Shown here: one piece after another, positions 42,147-51,244 of the stretch
Position numbering within the stretch: the stretch's first letter is position 1
Layout: the number at the start of each line of letters is the position of its first letter
Assembly (NCBI GenBank): GCA_027310565.1
Contig: DAIDAP010000017.1
Coordinates: forward strand, 1 to 59,121
Direction of reading: 5' to 3'
From: Chloroflexota bacterium
GTDB lineage: Bacteria > Chloroflexota > Limnocylindria > P2-11E
DNA length: 59,121 nucleotides
Notes under the pieces: model-generated
Told to the model about the DNA's origin: nothing
Databases searched by the model: none
The model's input: only the letters and a program-made list of their open reading frames with translations
Position numbers and translations under genes: made by a program

Positions 42147-42539
42147 ATGCGCGCTCTCGGGCGGGCCACGATCCTGGCGATCCTCGGCGCGCTCGCCCTC
42201 TCCGCCTGCGCGGCCGCCCCGAGCGGCTCGGCCCCGTCGGCGACCGCGGGCGCGAGCCCGACCGGCGGAGGTGGAGCGGCGTCGGTGACGATCAAGGGCT
42301 TCGCGTTCTCGCCCGCGACGCTAACCGTCAGGACGGGCACGACGGTCACCTTCACGAACGGCGACAGCGCGGCGCACACGATCACCAGCGGCGCCGGCCG
42401 GACGAAGGACGGGAAGTTCGACAGGCCGATCGCCGGCGGAGCGACGACGACGATCACGTTCGACGCGCCGGGGACGTACGCGTACTTCTGCGCGCTGCAT
42501 TCGTCGATGCCGGAGGCGACGATCGTCGTCCAGCCCTGA
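42147..42539 (+). CDS. Cupredoxin (plastocyanin-like) lipoprotein
   Basis: 130 residues from ATG 42147, GGAGGT five bases upstream. Signal TILAILGALALSAC with lipobox LSAC, a Gly/Ser/Ala linker, then a cupredoxin fold: VTIKGFAFSPATLTVRTGTTVTFTNGDSAAHTITS and TYAYFCALHSSMPEATIVV. The type-1 copper ligands His (AAHT), Cys, His and Met (C-ALH-SSM) are all in place. It is probably an electron carrier on the outer membrane face. Confidence 0.92.
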   Translation: MRALGRATILAILGALALSACAAAPSGSAPSATAGASPTGGGGAASVTIKGFAFSPATLTVRTGTTVTFTNGDSAAHTITSGAGRTKDGKFDRPIAGGATTTITFDAPGTYAYFCALHSSMPEATIVVQP

Positions 42540-42565
42540 AGACGCGCGGCCCGCGGAGCGCGCCG

Positions 42566-44701
42566 CTACTTCGCGCCGAACTTCGCGGCGAGGAGCTGGC
42601 GCACCGCCGCGGCGCTCACCTGCGACGCGAACGTCCCGGGGGGCTCCTTGACCTCCTCGAGCACGCCGGCGAACGCGACCGAGGGCTGCTCGAACGGCGC
42701 GAAGCCGATGAACCAGCCGTTGGGGTCGCCCGACGGCGTCTCCGCGGTGCCCGACTTCCCGGCGACCGCCACCGGGAACCCGCGGAACGGGAAGTAGGCG
42801 GTGCCGTCCGGATCGGCGACGACGGCGCGCAGCGTGTCGCGGATGAGCGAGAGCTCCCGCGGCGTCGCCTTCGCGCGTCCGAGCTCCTCCCGCTCGAACG
42901 TCTTCGTGGTCGCGCCCGACCGGTCGCGGAGCTCGACCACCAGGCGCGGCTTCCACACGATGCCGTCGTTTGCGATCGCGGCCGCGTAGTTCGCCATCTG
43001 GAGCGGCGTCGCGAGGAGGTAGCCCTGCCCGATCGCGAGGTTGGTGGCGTCGCCGGGGTTCCACACCTGGTCGGCCGGCGTCGAAAAGCGCTGCTTCTTC
43101 CAGTCCGGTGAGGGCACCAGGCCCTCGGCCTCGAGCACGTACGGGATCTCCGTCGCGGCGCCGAGCCCGAAGCTCTTCGCCTCGTCCGGCAGGAGGTTCG
43201 GATCCTTGTCGTTCAGGCGCTTGCCGAGCTCGTAGAAGAAGGAGTTGCACGAGCGCGCGACCGCGGTGCGCAGGTCGATGAGCCCGAGATCGCTCGTCTC
43301 GTGGTTGAGCTGCGCCCACTGCGCTCCGTACCCCGTCCACTTCGCCGGGCAGTCGATCCTCTCCCCGGGCCGGTAGGCGCCGCTCTCGAGCGCGGCGGCG
43401 GTCGTGATCGGCTTGAAGGACGATCCGGTGGTGTACTGGCCGAACGTCGCGCGGTTGAAGAGCGGCCTGTTCGGGTCGCGCGTGTACTTCGCGATCGCGG
43501 AGGCGTCGCCGGTCGCGAACGCGTTCAGGTCGAACGTCGGGCGGCTCGCGAGCGCGAGGACCTCTCCGCTGTACGGGTCCTCCGCGACGATCGCGCCCCG
43601 CCGGTCGCCGAGCGCCTGCTCGGCGGCGGTCTGCATCGCGACGTCGAGCGAGAGGACGACGTCCTGTCCCGCGACGGCCGGCGTCTCCGCGAGCGTGTCG
43701 ACGACCTGCCCGCTCGGCTCGATGACCGTGAGCTTCCAGCCGTACGTGCCGCCGAACACGTCGTCGAGCGTCGCCTCGAGACCGGTGCCGCCGATCGGGT
43801 CGCCGGCCTGCACGCCGCGCGCGGCCTTCCTCTGCGCGTCCGCCTCGCTCGCCTCGGTGAGGTAGCCGAGCGTCTGCGCCGCGAGGCCGGTCGGGTAAGC
43901 GCGCATCCGCGCCGGCTGCGTGACGACGCCCTCGATCACCGCGAGCTTCGCCTTCACGGCGTCGAGCGCCACGCCCGACAGCGTCTTCATCGGCACGAAC
44001 GTGTCGTCGCGGACCCACGATTGCCGCAGCTTCGCGGTGATCGCCTCCGCGCTCATGCCGAGCGCCGGCGCGAGGCTCGCGACGAGCCCGGACTCGGAGC
44101 GCATCTGGCCCGGCACGACGCCGACGACCGCGGCCTCCATGAACGTCGCGAGCTCGGTGCCGTCGCGCGCGAGGATGCGCCCGCGCGTCGTCGGGAGCCG
44201 GGTCATGCGGACGAGCCGTCCGGTCGTGAGGCCCGGCAGGATCGCCTCGGGCGTCCAGTCGATGCGCCACGCGGCCTTCTCCTTCTCCCCCGTCAGCGTC
44301 AGCTCGAGCGTCGTCGTGCGCCGGATGTCGCCCACGCGCGCGGTGCGGAACGTCACGTCGAGCGCGACGGTCGCGCGGTTCGGGTCGGGCGACCCGTTGG
44401 GCAGCCGCGGCCGCGTCGCCTCCGCGGGTCTGGCCTGGAGCGAGCGCAGCGTCATCTCCTCCGCGATGCGCGGCAGGCGGTCCAGGAAGCCCTCGGTCCC
44501 CACCCGCTGCTTGGCCGCTTCGCTGAGCAGGCCCCACATCGCCTGGTAGTCGCCCTTCTCCCATGCCGCCGCGTACGCCTTCGCGACGGGGTCCGGCGAC
44601 GGAGGGACCGGCTCGCAGCCGGCGAGCACGGCGCCGAGGACGATGAGCGCCGCGGGCGCGAGACCCCTCACGCCTGTGGAACGCCGCGGCGTGCCGTTCA
44701 A
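42566..44701 (-). CDS. Penicillin-binding protein, MecA/PBP2-type transpeptidase
   Basis: About 711 residues. TTG 44701 overlaps the upstream TGA as TTGA; GTG 44671 is an alternative. Lipobox VLAGC near residue 30, an NTF2-like MecA N-terminal domain (VAKAYAAAWEKGDYQAMWGLLSEAAK), a dimerisation domain (TRGRILARDGTELA), then the transpeptidase with SSFK (about 428-431), SCN (about 485-487) and KSGT (about 650-653). It cross-links peptidoglycan. The MecA-type NTF2 domain is also found in low-affinity PBPs, but beta-lactam resistance is not shown. Confidence 0.9.
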   Translation of the reverse strand: MNGTPRRSTGVRGLAPAALIVLGAVLAGCEPVPPSPDPVAKAYAAAWEKGDYQAMWGLLSEAAKQRVGTEGFLDRLPRIAEEMTLRSLQARPAEATRPRLPNGSPDPNRATVALDVTFRTARVGDIRRTTTLELTLTGEKEKAAWRIDWTPEAILPGLTTGRLVRMTRLPTTRGRILARDGTELATFMEAAVVGVVPGQMRSESGLVASLAPALGMSAEAITAKLRQSWVRDDTFVPMKTLSGVALDAVKAKLAVIEGVVTQPARMRAYPTGLAAQTLGYLTEASEADAQRKAARGVQAGDPIGGTGLEATLDDVFGGTYGWKLTVIEPSGQVVDTLAETPAVAGQDVVLSLDVAMQTAAEQALGDRRGAIVAEDPYSGEVLALASRPTFDLNAFATGDASAIAKYTRDPNRPLFNRATFGQYTTGSSFKPITTAAALESGAYRPGERIDCPAKWTGYGAQWAQLNHETSDLGLIDLRTAVARSCNSFFYELGKRLNDKDPNLLPDEAKSFGLGAATEIPYVLEAEGLVPSPDWKKQRFSTPADQVWNPGDATNLAIGQGYLLATPLQMANYAAAIANDGIVWKPRLVVELRDRSGATTKTFEREELGRAKATPRELSLIRDTLRAVVADPDGTAYFPFRGFPVAVAGKSGTAETPSGDPNGWFIGFAPFEQPSVAFAGVLEEVKEPPGTFASQVSAAAVRQLLAAKFGAK

Positions 44702-46254
44702 TACCCCGCCGCGTGGCCCTCGCGCCGCGGGTCGGCGCCGCCGCTGAACACGCCGTTCTCGTCGATCGCGATCGCCTGCGCGCCGCCGGTGACCTCGGCG
44801 AAGTCGCCGAGCAGCGTGATCTCGTGCCCCTTCGCGGCGAGCGCCCGGCGGACCGCCTCGGGGAAGCGGCTCTCCATGCGCAGGCCGCGCCCGGACTCGT
44901 GATACCAGCGCGGCTCGTCGATGGCGCGCTGCACGTCCATCCGCTCGTCGATGAGGGCGACGGCGAGCTGGAAGTTCGTCTGCACCTGGGCGTGCCGGCC
45001 CGGCGTGCCGAAGACGAGGCGCAGCGCCGACCCGTCCAGCGCGATGACCGTGTTGAGCGTGTGGATCGGCCGCTTGGCCGGCGCGAGCGCGTTCGGCGAC
45101 GACGCATCGAGCGAGAACCCGACGAGCCGGTTGTTCAGCAGGACGCCGGTCCCCGGGACGACGCACGCCGAGCCGAACTCGCTGAACACGCTCTCGATGA
45201 GCGACACCGCGTTGCCGTCCCGGTCCACGGCCGCGAGGTAGGTCGTGTCCGCGGCAAGCGCGCCGGGATCGACGCGCTCGCTCGCACGCGAGGGGATCGC
45301 GCGGCGCCGCGCGTCGACGAACGACGCGTCGAAGAGCCGGTCCACGACGAAGGGCACGTGACGCGGGTCGCCGCTGTACGCGTCGCGGTCCGCGAACGCG
45401 ATCTTCTTGATCTCGACCATCGCGTGCACGAGCTCGGCGCTGCCCCACCCGAGCGCGGCCACGTCGAGCCCGGCCGCGATCGCGAGCTCCTCGAGCAGGA
45501 TGTGCCCCTGCGACACGGGCGGCTGCCCGTACACGGTGAGGCCGCGATAGCCGACCGCGGCGGAGGCCGGGCGGTCGGTCGCGTGCGCCGCGAAGTCGTC
45601 CGCGGTCATCACGCCGCCGGCGGCCCGCACCGCCTCGGCGAAGCGATCGGCGAACGCCCCGCGGTAGAAGGCGGCCGCGCCGCCGCGCGCGACCAGCTCG
45701 AGCGTCTCCGCGAGGTCGGGCTGCTGGAGGATCTCGCCGGCGTGCGGGAAGCGGCCGCGCGGGCCGAACACGCGCGCGGCCTCGCCGTCCAGGCGCGCAC
45801 CGCCGTGGACGAAGCCCTCGGCGAGCCCGTCGCTCACCGGGAAGCCCTCGGACGCGTACTGGATCGCCGGCGCGAGCACGCGGTCGAGCCCGAGCCGTCC
45901 GTGGTCGCGAAGCAGGTCGCCCCACGCGGCGACGACGCCGGGCACGGTCGCGATGAGCGCGCCCTCGCCCGGGAAGCCGCTCGCGAACGACGCGCGGTCG
46001 ATGGCCCGCGGCGCGGCGCCCGAGCCGTTGTACGCGGTGACCTCGCGGCGGCCGGCGTCGTACACGAGCGCGAAGAGGTCGCCGCCGATCGAGGTGCGGT
46101 GGGGCTGCGTCACCGCGCACACGGCCGCGGCGGCGACGGCGGCGTCGGCCGCGCTCCCGCCGTCGCGCAGCGCGGCGAGACCGGCGCCGGTGGCGAGCGG
46201 ATGGTCCGTCGCGACGAGGCCGTTCACGCAGCGGACGGTCGCGCGGGTCTTCAC
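44698..46254 (-). CDS. Gamma-glutamyltransferase family, cytoplasmic type
   Basis: 518 residues from GTG 46254. It hydrolyses or transfers gamma-glutamyl groups, e.g. from glutathione. The autoprocessing nucleophile is Thr337 in ADTTYLAAVDRDGNAVSLIES; GTGVLLNN and GTPGRHAQVQTN follow. No signal peptide, so it is a YwrD-like cytoplasmic form. Followed by the PBP gene (4-base overlap). With pxpABC and gdh it could feed glutamate recovery. Confidence 0.9.
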   Translation of the reverse strand: MKTRATVRCVNGLVATDHPLATGAGLAALRDGGSAADAAVAAAAVCAVTQPHRTSIGGDLFALVYDAGRREVTAYNGSGAAPRAIDRASFASGFPGEGALIATVPGVVAAWGDLLRDHGRLGLDRVLAPAIQYASEGFPVSDGLAEGFVHGGARLDGEAARVFGPRGRFPHAGEILQQPDLAETLELVARGGAAAFYRGAFADRFAEAVRAAGGVMTADDFAAHATDRPASAAVGYRGLTVYGQPPVSQGHILLEELAIAAGLDVAALGWGSAELVHAMVEIKKIAFADRDAYSGDPRHVPFVVDRLFDASFVDARRRAIPSRASERVDPGALAADTTYLAAVDRDGNAVSLIESVFSEFGSACVVPGTGVLLNNRLVGFSLDASSPNALAPAKRPIHTLNTVIALDGSALRLVFGTPGRHAQVQTNFQLAVALIDERMDVQRAIDEPRWYHESGRGLRMESRFPEAVRRALAAKGHEITLLGDFAEVTGGAQAIAIDENGVFSGGADPRREGHAAGY

Positions 46255-46324
46255 CGCGCCGATGTTACTGACCCTTCCGGGCGCGGGAACGGCCGACGCC
46301 GTGGGAGCGTGCCGGCGCCGCACC

Positions 46325-46696
46325 TCACACGGGGATCCGCGGCACGAGCGGCACGGCGAGGGCCACGGCCACGGCGATCGCGAGCCCGAGCGCGAGCGAG
46401 CCGCGGGGCCGGGGCACGAGGGGCATGAGGGCCAGGGCGAGCGCCGCGATGGCCAGGTCCGGCGCGGCCGCGCTGAGCAGCCCGGCGAAGGCGATGAAGC
46501 CGATGGCGCCCCAGGCGAGGACCGCGGGGCCGGAGAGGACGACGACGCCCGCGCAGACGACCGCGGCGGCGGCGGCTCCCCACACCGGGCCGTGCGCGCC
46601 GGCGAGGTCGAGACGGCCGCCGGTCGCGGTGAAGGCGAGGCCGATCATGATGAGCGCGTCGAGCCCCGCGACGAGCCCGCGCGCCGAGCGGCCCAT
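46325..46696 (-). CDS. Small membrane protein, last gene of the arginine run
   Basis: 123 residues from ATG 46696, which shares its A with the TGA of the acetyltransferase. Four hydrophobic segments: LVAGLDALIMIGLAFTA, VWGAAAAAVVCAGVVVLSG, LAWGAIGFIAFAGLLSAA and GLAIAVAVALAVPLV. No family is recognised. Tight coupling to the arginine genes may be incidental. Confidence 0.6.
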   Translation of the reverse strand: MGRSARGLVAGLDALIMIGLAFTATGGRLDLAGAHGPVWGAAAAAVVCAGVVVLSGPAVLAWGAIGFIAFAGLLSAAAPDLAIAALALALMPLVPRPRGSLALGLAIAVAVALAVPLVPRIPV

Positions 46697-47232
46697 CACG
46701 AGCGCGCTCCCGGCTCGATCCCGAGGAAGAGCCGCGTGTAGCCCCACGGCTCGCCCGGCGCGAGCGGCACGGGCGTGGTGCCGTCGAGGTGCAGGAGCAT
46801 GGCCTGCTCGTCGCAGGCGAACCGCTTCGGGCAGACCGGGCACTCCGAGGCGCTCTTCTCCGGGAGGTGTCCGAGGCTCGTGAGCGTGAAGCCGCAGCGC
46901 TGGAAGAACTCGGGCACGAGCGTCAGCGCGAACACGCGCCGCAGCCCCAGCCGGCGCGCCTCCTCGAGGCACGCGGTCACGAGGGCGCGCCCGACGCCGC
47001 GCCCGCCGGCGTCGGGGAGGACCGCGAGCGAGCGGATCTCCGCGAGCTCCGGCGTGAGCACGGCGAGCGCGCAGCAGCCGCGGAAGCCGCCGGCGTCCGC
47101 GACGAAGAAGTCGCGCAGGTGCTCGAGCAGGAAGTCGCGCGAGCGCGACAGCATGCGGTCCTCGGCCGCGTAGCGGTCGATGAGCGCGCGCATCGCGTCG
47201 ACGTCCTCGACGCGCGCCGGCCTGATCCGCAT
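46696..47232 (-). CDS. ArgA-like N-acetyltransferase (likely N-acetylglutamate synthase)
   Basis: 178 residues from ATG 47232, sharing its A with the argH TGA. GNAT fold: MRIRPARVEDVDAMRALIDRYA, EIRSLAVLPDAGGRGVGRALVTACLEEARRLG, VPEFFQRCGFTL. The tail LPEKSASECPVCPKRFACDEQAML is seen in short ArgA-type acetyltransferases. argH-argA adjacency and fusion are known. ArgJ here can also make N-acetylglutamate by transfer, so this enzyme would be anaplerotic. Confidence 0.85.
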   Translation of the reverse strand: MRIRPARVEDVDAMRALIDRYAAEDRMLSRSRDFLLEHLRDFFVADAGGFRGCCALAVLTPELAEIRSLAVLPDAGGRGVGRALVTACLEEARRLGLRRVFALTLVPEFFQRCGFTLTSLGHLPEKSASECPVCPKRFACDEQAMLLHLDGTTPVPLAPGEPWGYTRLFLGIEPGARS

Positions 47233-48614
47233 CACCCGCGCAGCGCGCGGCGCGCTTCCTCGAGCGCCTCGCGCACGCGGTCCGGCGCGGTGCCGCCGGG
47301 CGAGGAGCGCGAGGCGAGCGACCGGGATACCTCCGCCGCGCGCGGCGCGTCGTCGCCGAAGCGCGGATCGGCGGCGCGCAGCTCGGCGAGCGTGATGCGC
47401 GCGAGGTCGCGGCCCGCCGCGAGGCGCTCGCGGACGAGACGCGCGACGACCTCGTGCGCCTCGCGGAACGGCACGCCGCGCGCGGCGAGGTGGTCGGCGA
47501 GGTCGGTCGCGGTGAGCATCCCGCGCTCCGTCGCGCGGCGCATCGCCTCGCGGTCGAAGCGCGCGCCGCGCAGGACGCGCGCCAGCGCGTCGAAAGAGGG
47601 CGCGACGGCGGCCGCGTCGTAGAGCGGGACGCGCTGCTCCTGGAGGTCGGCGTCGTACGCGAGCGGGAGGCCCTTGAGCGTCGTGAGGATCGCGACGAGG
47701 TCGCCGACGATGCGGCCGGCGCGGCCGCGCACCAGCTCGGCGACGTCGGGATTCTTCTTCTGCGGCATGATGCTCGACCCGGTCGCGTGCTCGTCGGAGA
47801 TCTCGACGAAGCCGAACTCCGCCCCCGACCAGAGCACGAGCTCCTCGGCGAGCCGCGACGCGTGCACCGCCGCGAGCGCGGCGGCGTAGGCGAAGTCGGC
47901 GACGAAGTCGCGGTCGGCGACGGCGTCGATGCTGTTGCGGAAGGTGCGCTCGAGGCCGAGCTCCCGGGCGACGCCGCTCGGATCCACCGGATACGGCACG
48001 CCGGCGAGCGCCCCGGCGCCGAGCGGCGACACCGCCGCGCGCTCGCGCGTCTGGGCGATGCGCGCGCGGTCGCGCCGCAGCGCCTCGACGTGCGCGAGCA
48101 GGTGATGCGCGAGCGAGACCGGCTGCGCGCGCTGGAGGTGGGTGTATCCCGGCATGACGGTGTCGACCTCGTCCGCGGCGCGCTCGACGAGCGCGAGCGC
48201 GAGGTCCTTCACCGCGCGGTCGAGGCCGTCGCACAGCTCGACGACGAAGAGGCGCAGGTCGAGGGCGATCTGGTCGTTGCGGCTGCGCGCGGTGTGCAGC
48301 TTGCCGCCGAGCGGCCCGATCCGCTCCGTCAGCACGCGCTCGACGGCGGAGTGGACGTCCTCGGCGTCGGCGGGCCACGGGAACGTGCCCGCGCGCAGCT
48401 CGTCGGCGATGCGCTCGAGCGCTCCCGCGATGGCGGCCGACTCGTCGGCCGTCACGATGCCCTGCCGCCCGAGCATGCGCGCGTGCGCGATGCTGCCGTG
48501 GACGTCGTGGAGCGCGATGCGCCCGTCGAGCTCGAGCGACGCGGTGAACTCGCGGATCTTCGGGTCGAGCCCGCCGGCGAAGCGTCCGGACCACAGCGGC
48601 CTGTCACTCCTCAT
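47232..48614 (-). CDS. argH: Argininosuccinate lyase
   Basis: 460 residues. It cleaves argininosuccinate to arginine and fumarate. Fumarase-superfamily signatures: LTERIGPLGGKLHTARSRNDQIA, YTHLQRAQPVSLAHHLLAHVE and the flexible loop GSSIMPQKKNPDVAELVRG with the catalytic Ser. It starts 28 bases after argG. Confidence 0.96.
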   Translation of the reverse strand: MRSDRPLWSGRFAGGLDPKIREFTASLELDGRIALHDVHGSIAHARMLGRQGIVTADESAAIAGALERIADELRAGTFPWPADAEDVHSAVERVLTERIGPLGGKLHTARSRNDQIALDLRLFVVELCDGLDRAVKDLALALVERAADEVDTVMPGYTHLQRAQPVSLAHHLLAHVEALRRDRARIAQTRERAAVSPLGAGALAGVPYPVDPSGVARELGLERTFRNSIDAVADRDFVADFAYAAALAAVHASRLAEELVLWSGAEFGFVEISDEHATGSSIMPQKKNPDVAELVRGRAGRIVGDLVAILTTLKGLPLAYDADLQEQRVPLYDAAAVAPSFDALARVLRGARFDREAMRRATERGMLTATDLADHLAARGVPFREAHEVVARLVRERLAAGRDLARITLAELRAADPRFGDDAPRAAEVSRSLASRSSPGGTAPDRVREALEEARRALRG

Positions 48615-48642
48615 CGCGGGGGCTCCGCCCCTTCCACCCCGC

Positions 48643-49941
48643 TCACGCGCGCCTCTTCGTCTTCGCCCGCGTCGTCGTCCCGGACGCGAGCACCCTGCGC
48701 GGCACGTCGAGCACCGCCGCGCTCCCCTCGCCCCAGAGCGCCTGCGTGCGCGCCTGCGTGCGCAGCGGCAGGCCGAACACGGTGATGAACCCCTCGGACG
48801 CCCGGTGGTCGAAGAGGTCGCCCTTCCCGTAGGTCGCGAGCGCGGTCGAGTACAGCGAGTGTGGCGAGCGGCGGCCGACGACCGTGAGCCCGCCGCGATC
48901 GAGGCGCACGCGGATCTCGCCGGAGACGAAGCGCTGCGTGCTGCGCACGTACGCGGCGAGGTCCTGGTGGTGCGCCGTGAACCACAGGCCGTTGTAGACG
49001 AGGTCGGCGTACTCCTGCGCGACGCGCCGCTTGAAGCGCAGCGCGTCGCGCGTGAGGACCATCTCCTCGAGCGCGCGGTGCGCGGCGTGGAGGATCACCG
49101 CCGCGGGCGCCTCGTAGATCTCGCGCGACTTGATGCCGACGAGCCGGTCCTCGATCTGGTCGATGCGGCCGACGCCGTGACGGCCGCCGAGCGCGTTGAG
49201 GCGCTCCACGAGCGCGACCGCGCCGAGCGCCTCGCCGTCGAGCTTCGTCGGCAGGCCCTCCGCGAGCTCGATGACGACGTCGCGCGGCTTCGCCGGCGCC
49301 TCGTCCGGATCGACGGTCCACTGGAACACGTCGCGCGGGGGCGCGCCCCAGGGGTCCTCGAGCACGCCGGCCTCGACGGAGCGCCCCCACAGGTTCTCGT
49401 CCACGCTGTACGGGCTCTTCTTCGTCGCCTCGACCGGGATGCCGTGCCGGCGCGCGTACTCGATCTCCTCGTCGCGCGTCATGTTCATGCCCCCGCGCAT
49501 CGGCGCGATCACCGTGAGGTCGGGCGCGAGCGCGCCGACGGCGAGGTCGAAGCGCACCTGGTCGTTGCCCTTCCCGGTGCAGCCGTGCGCGACGAAGCGC
49601 GCGTTCTCGGCGCGCGCCGCGTCGACGAGCAGCTTCGCCAGGAGCGGCCGCCCGAGCGCGGTGGCGAGCGGGTAGCGCTCCTGGTAGAGCGCGTCGGCCT
49701 GGAGCGCCGGCCACACGAAGAACTCCATGAAGACGTCGCGCGCGTCCTGCACGATCGCCTTCCGCGCGCCGCTCGCGATCGCCTTGCGCTGCACCCCGTC
49801 GATGTCGCGCACCGAGCCGAGGTCGCCGGTGCAGGTGACGACCTCGAATCCGAGCGTCTCGCGCAGCCACGCGACCGCCACCGAGGTGTCGAGCCCGCCC
49901 GAGTAGGCGAGGACGCACGTTTCGCCGTCGTACCGCTTCAT
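48643..49941 (-). CDS. argG: Argininosuccinate synthase
   Basis: 432 residues from ATG 49941, overlapping argR as ATGA. It joins citrulline and aspartate using ATP. PP-loop AYSGGLDTSVAVAWL near residue 12, then GCTGKGNDQVRFDLA and VDENLWGRSVE are diagnostic. Slightly longer than usual at the C-terminus. Confidence 0.96.
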   Translation of the reverse strand: MKRYDGETCVLAYSGGLDTSVAVAWLRETLGFEVVTCTGDLGSVRDIDGVQRKAIASGARKAIVQDARDVFMEFFVWPALQADALYQERYPLATALGRPLLAKLLVDAARAENARFVAHGCTGKGNDQVRFDLAVGALAPDLTVIAPMRGGMNMTRDEEIEYARRHGIPVEATKKSPYSVDENLWGRSVEAGVLEDPWGAPPRDVFQWTVDPDEAPAKPRDVVIELAEGLPTKLDGEALGAVALVERLNALGGRHGVGRIDQIEDRLVGIKSREIYEAPAAVILHAAHRALEEMVLTRDALRFKRRVAQEYADLVYNGLWFTAHHQDLAAYVRSTQRFVSGEIRVRLDRGGLTVVGRRSPHSLYSTALATYGKGDLFDHRASEGFITVFGLPLRTQARTQALWGEGSAAVLDVPRRVLASGTTTRAKTKRRA

Positions 49942-50426
49942 CGCCGCACCCCTTCCCGTCGCGTGATGCCGAACGCCACGAGGCGCGTGAGCAGCGAGCG
50001 CGCGTGGCGGTCGGTGGATGTCGCGACGAAGACCGTGTCGTCGCCAGCGAGCGTGCCGATCGCCTCCGCGAGCCCCGCCGCGTCGAGCGCCGCGCCGAGC
50101 GCGTTCGCCGTGCCCGGCAGCGAGCGCAGCACGACGAGGTTGCCCGCCAGCGCGCCCTCGACCGGATAGTCCTCGCAGAAGCGCCGCAGCCGGTCGGTGC
50201 CGCCGCCCGCGCTCATCGACGCCGGCGGGGCGTAGGCGTGACCGCCGTCGCGCGCGACCTTCACCAGACCGAGCTCGACGATGTCGCGCGAGACGGTGGC
50301 CTGCGTCGCCGGGAAGCCGGCACCGCGGAGCGCGCGCACGAGCTCGCCCTGCGTCGCGAGCGCCTGCTGCCGGACGAGCCGCAGCAGCGCCTGCTGCCGG
50401 TGGTTCTTGCGGGCCACGTCGCTCAT
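49938..50426 (-). CDS. argR: Arginine repressor
   Basis: 162 residues, ATG 50426 overlapping the argB TGA. The winged helix is at 7-65 (TQGELVRALRGAGFPATQATVSRDIVELGLVKV, recognition helix TQATVSRDI). The C-terminal oligomerisation/arginine-binding domain has GTLAGDDTVFVAT. It is embedded in the operon it presumably controls from the ARG boxes before argC. Confidence 0.95.
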   Translation of the reverse strand: MSDVARKNHRQQALLRLVRQQALATQGELVRALRGAGFPATQATVSRDIVELGLVKVARDGGHAYAPPASMSAGGGTDRLRRFCEDYPVEGALAGNLVVLRSLPGTANALGAALDAAGLAEAIGTLAGDDTVFVATSTDRHARSLLTRLVAFGITRREGVRR

Positions 50427-51244
50427 GCCGCCTCGAACACCGTCCCCACACGGTCGCCGCGCAGGAGCCGCTCGACGGCATCGGTCGCGCTCGCGGCCAC
50501 GATCGCGGCGCGCGTGCCGCTCCGCGCCGCGACGAGGCAGGCCTCGACCTTCGGCAGCATCCCGCCCTCGATCGTGCCGTCGTCCACGAGCGCCTTCGCG
50601 CGGTCGACGTCGAGCGCGGGGATGACCCTGCCGTCCTTCGACCGCACGCCCGGGACGTCCGTGACGAACACCAGCAGCCGGGCGCCCAGGCTCGCCGCGA
50701 TCGCGCCCGCCGCGGCGTCCGCGTTCACGTTGAGGATCTCGCCGTCGTCGGTCCCGAGGGCGGCCGGCGCGACCACCGGCACGCGGCCCTCCTCGACGAG
50801 CAGGTCAAGCACCGCGCTGTCGACGAGGCTCACGCGGCCGACGAGCCCCAGGTCGCGATCCTCGCGCTCCGCGCGCAGCATCCCGCCGTCGAGGCCGGTG
50901 AGCCCGATCGCCGGGACGCCGCGCGCCAGCAGCGACGCGACGATCCGCCCGTTCGCGAGTCCGCCGAGCACGGCGAGCGCGACGTCGCGCGTCGCCTCGT
51001 CGGTCACCCGCAGCCCGCGCACGAAGCGCGTCTCGAGCCCGAGCCGCCCGGCCCACTCGCCGACGAGCGGCCCGCCGCCGTGCACGACGACGAGGCCGTG
51101 CCCGGCGTCGTGCAGCGCGACGACGACGTCGAGCGCGGCGACGTTCTCCCGCGACACCGATCCGCCCACCTTGAGCACGAGCGGGCCGGGCGGCGCCGCC
51201 GCCGGGAGGTCCGCGGGGGGCGTGGCCCCCCGGTTGCCCGTCAT
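50423..51244 (-). CDS. argB: Acetylglutamate kinase
   Basis: 273 residues from ATG 51244 (ATGA overlap with argJ). It phosphorylates N-acetylglutamate. LVLKVGGSVS, VVVHGGGPLV, RFVRGLRVTDEA, NVNADAAAGAIAASLGA and DGTIEGGMLPKVEAC are family motifs. No N-terminal arginine-sensing helix beyond the usual is seen. Confidence 0.95.
   Translation of the reverse strand: MTGNRGATPPADLPAAAPPGPLVLKVGGSVSRENVAALDVVVALHDAGHGLVVVHGGGPLVGEWAGRLGLETRFVRGLRVTDEATRDVALAVLGGLANGRIVASLLARGVPAIGLTGLDGGMLRAEREDRDLGLVGRVSLVDSAVLDLLVEEGRVPVVAPAALGTDDGEILNVNADAAAGAIAASLGARLLVFVTDVPGVRSKDGRVIPALDVDRAKALVDDGTIEGGMLPKVEACLVAARSGTRAAIVAASATDAVERLLRGDRVGTVFEAA

Noticed and set aside
42566-46120. 1184-codon frame joining gamma-glutamyltransferase region and PBP
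   Set aside because: Only the part after 44701 is protein-like; the upstream part is an Arg-rich shadow of the gamma-glutamyltransferase gene.
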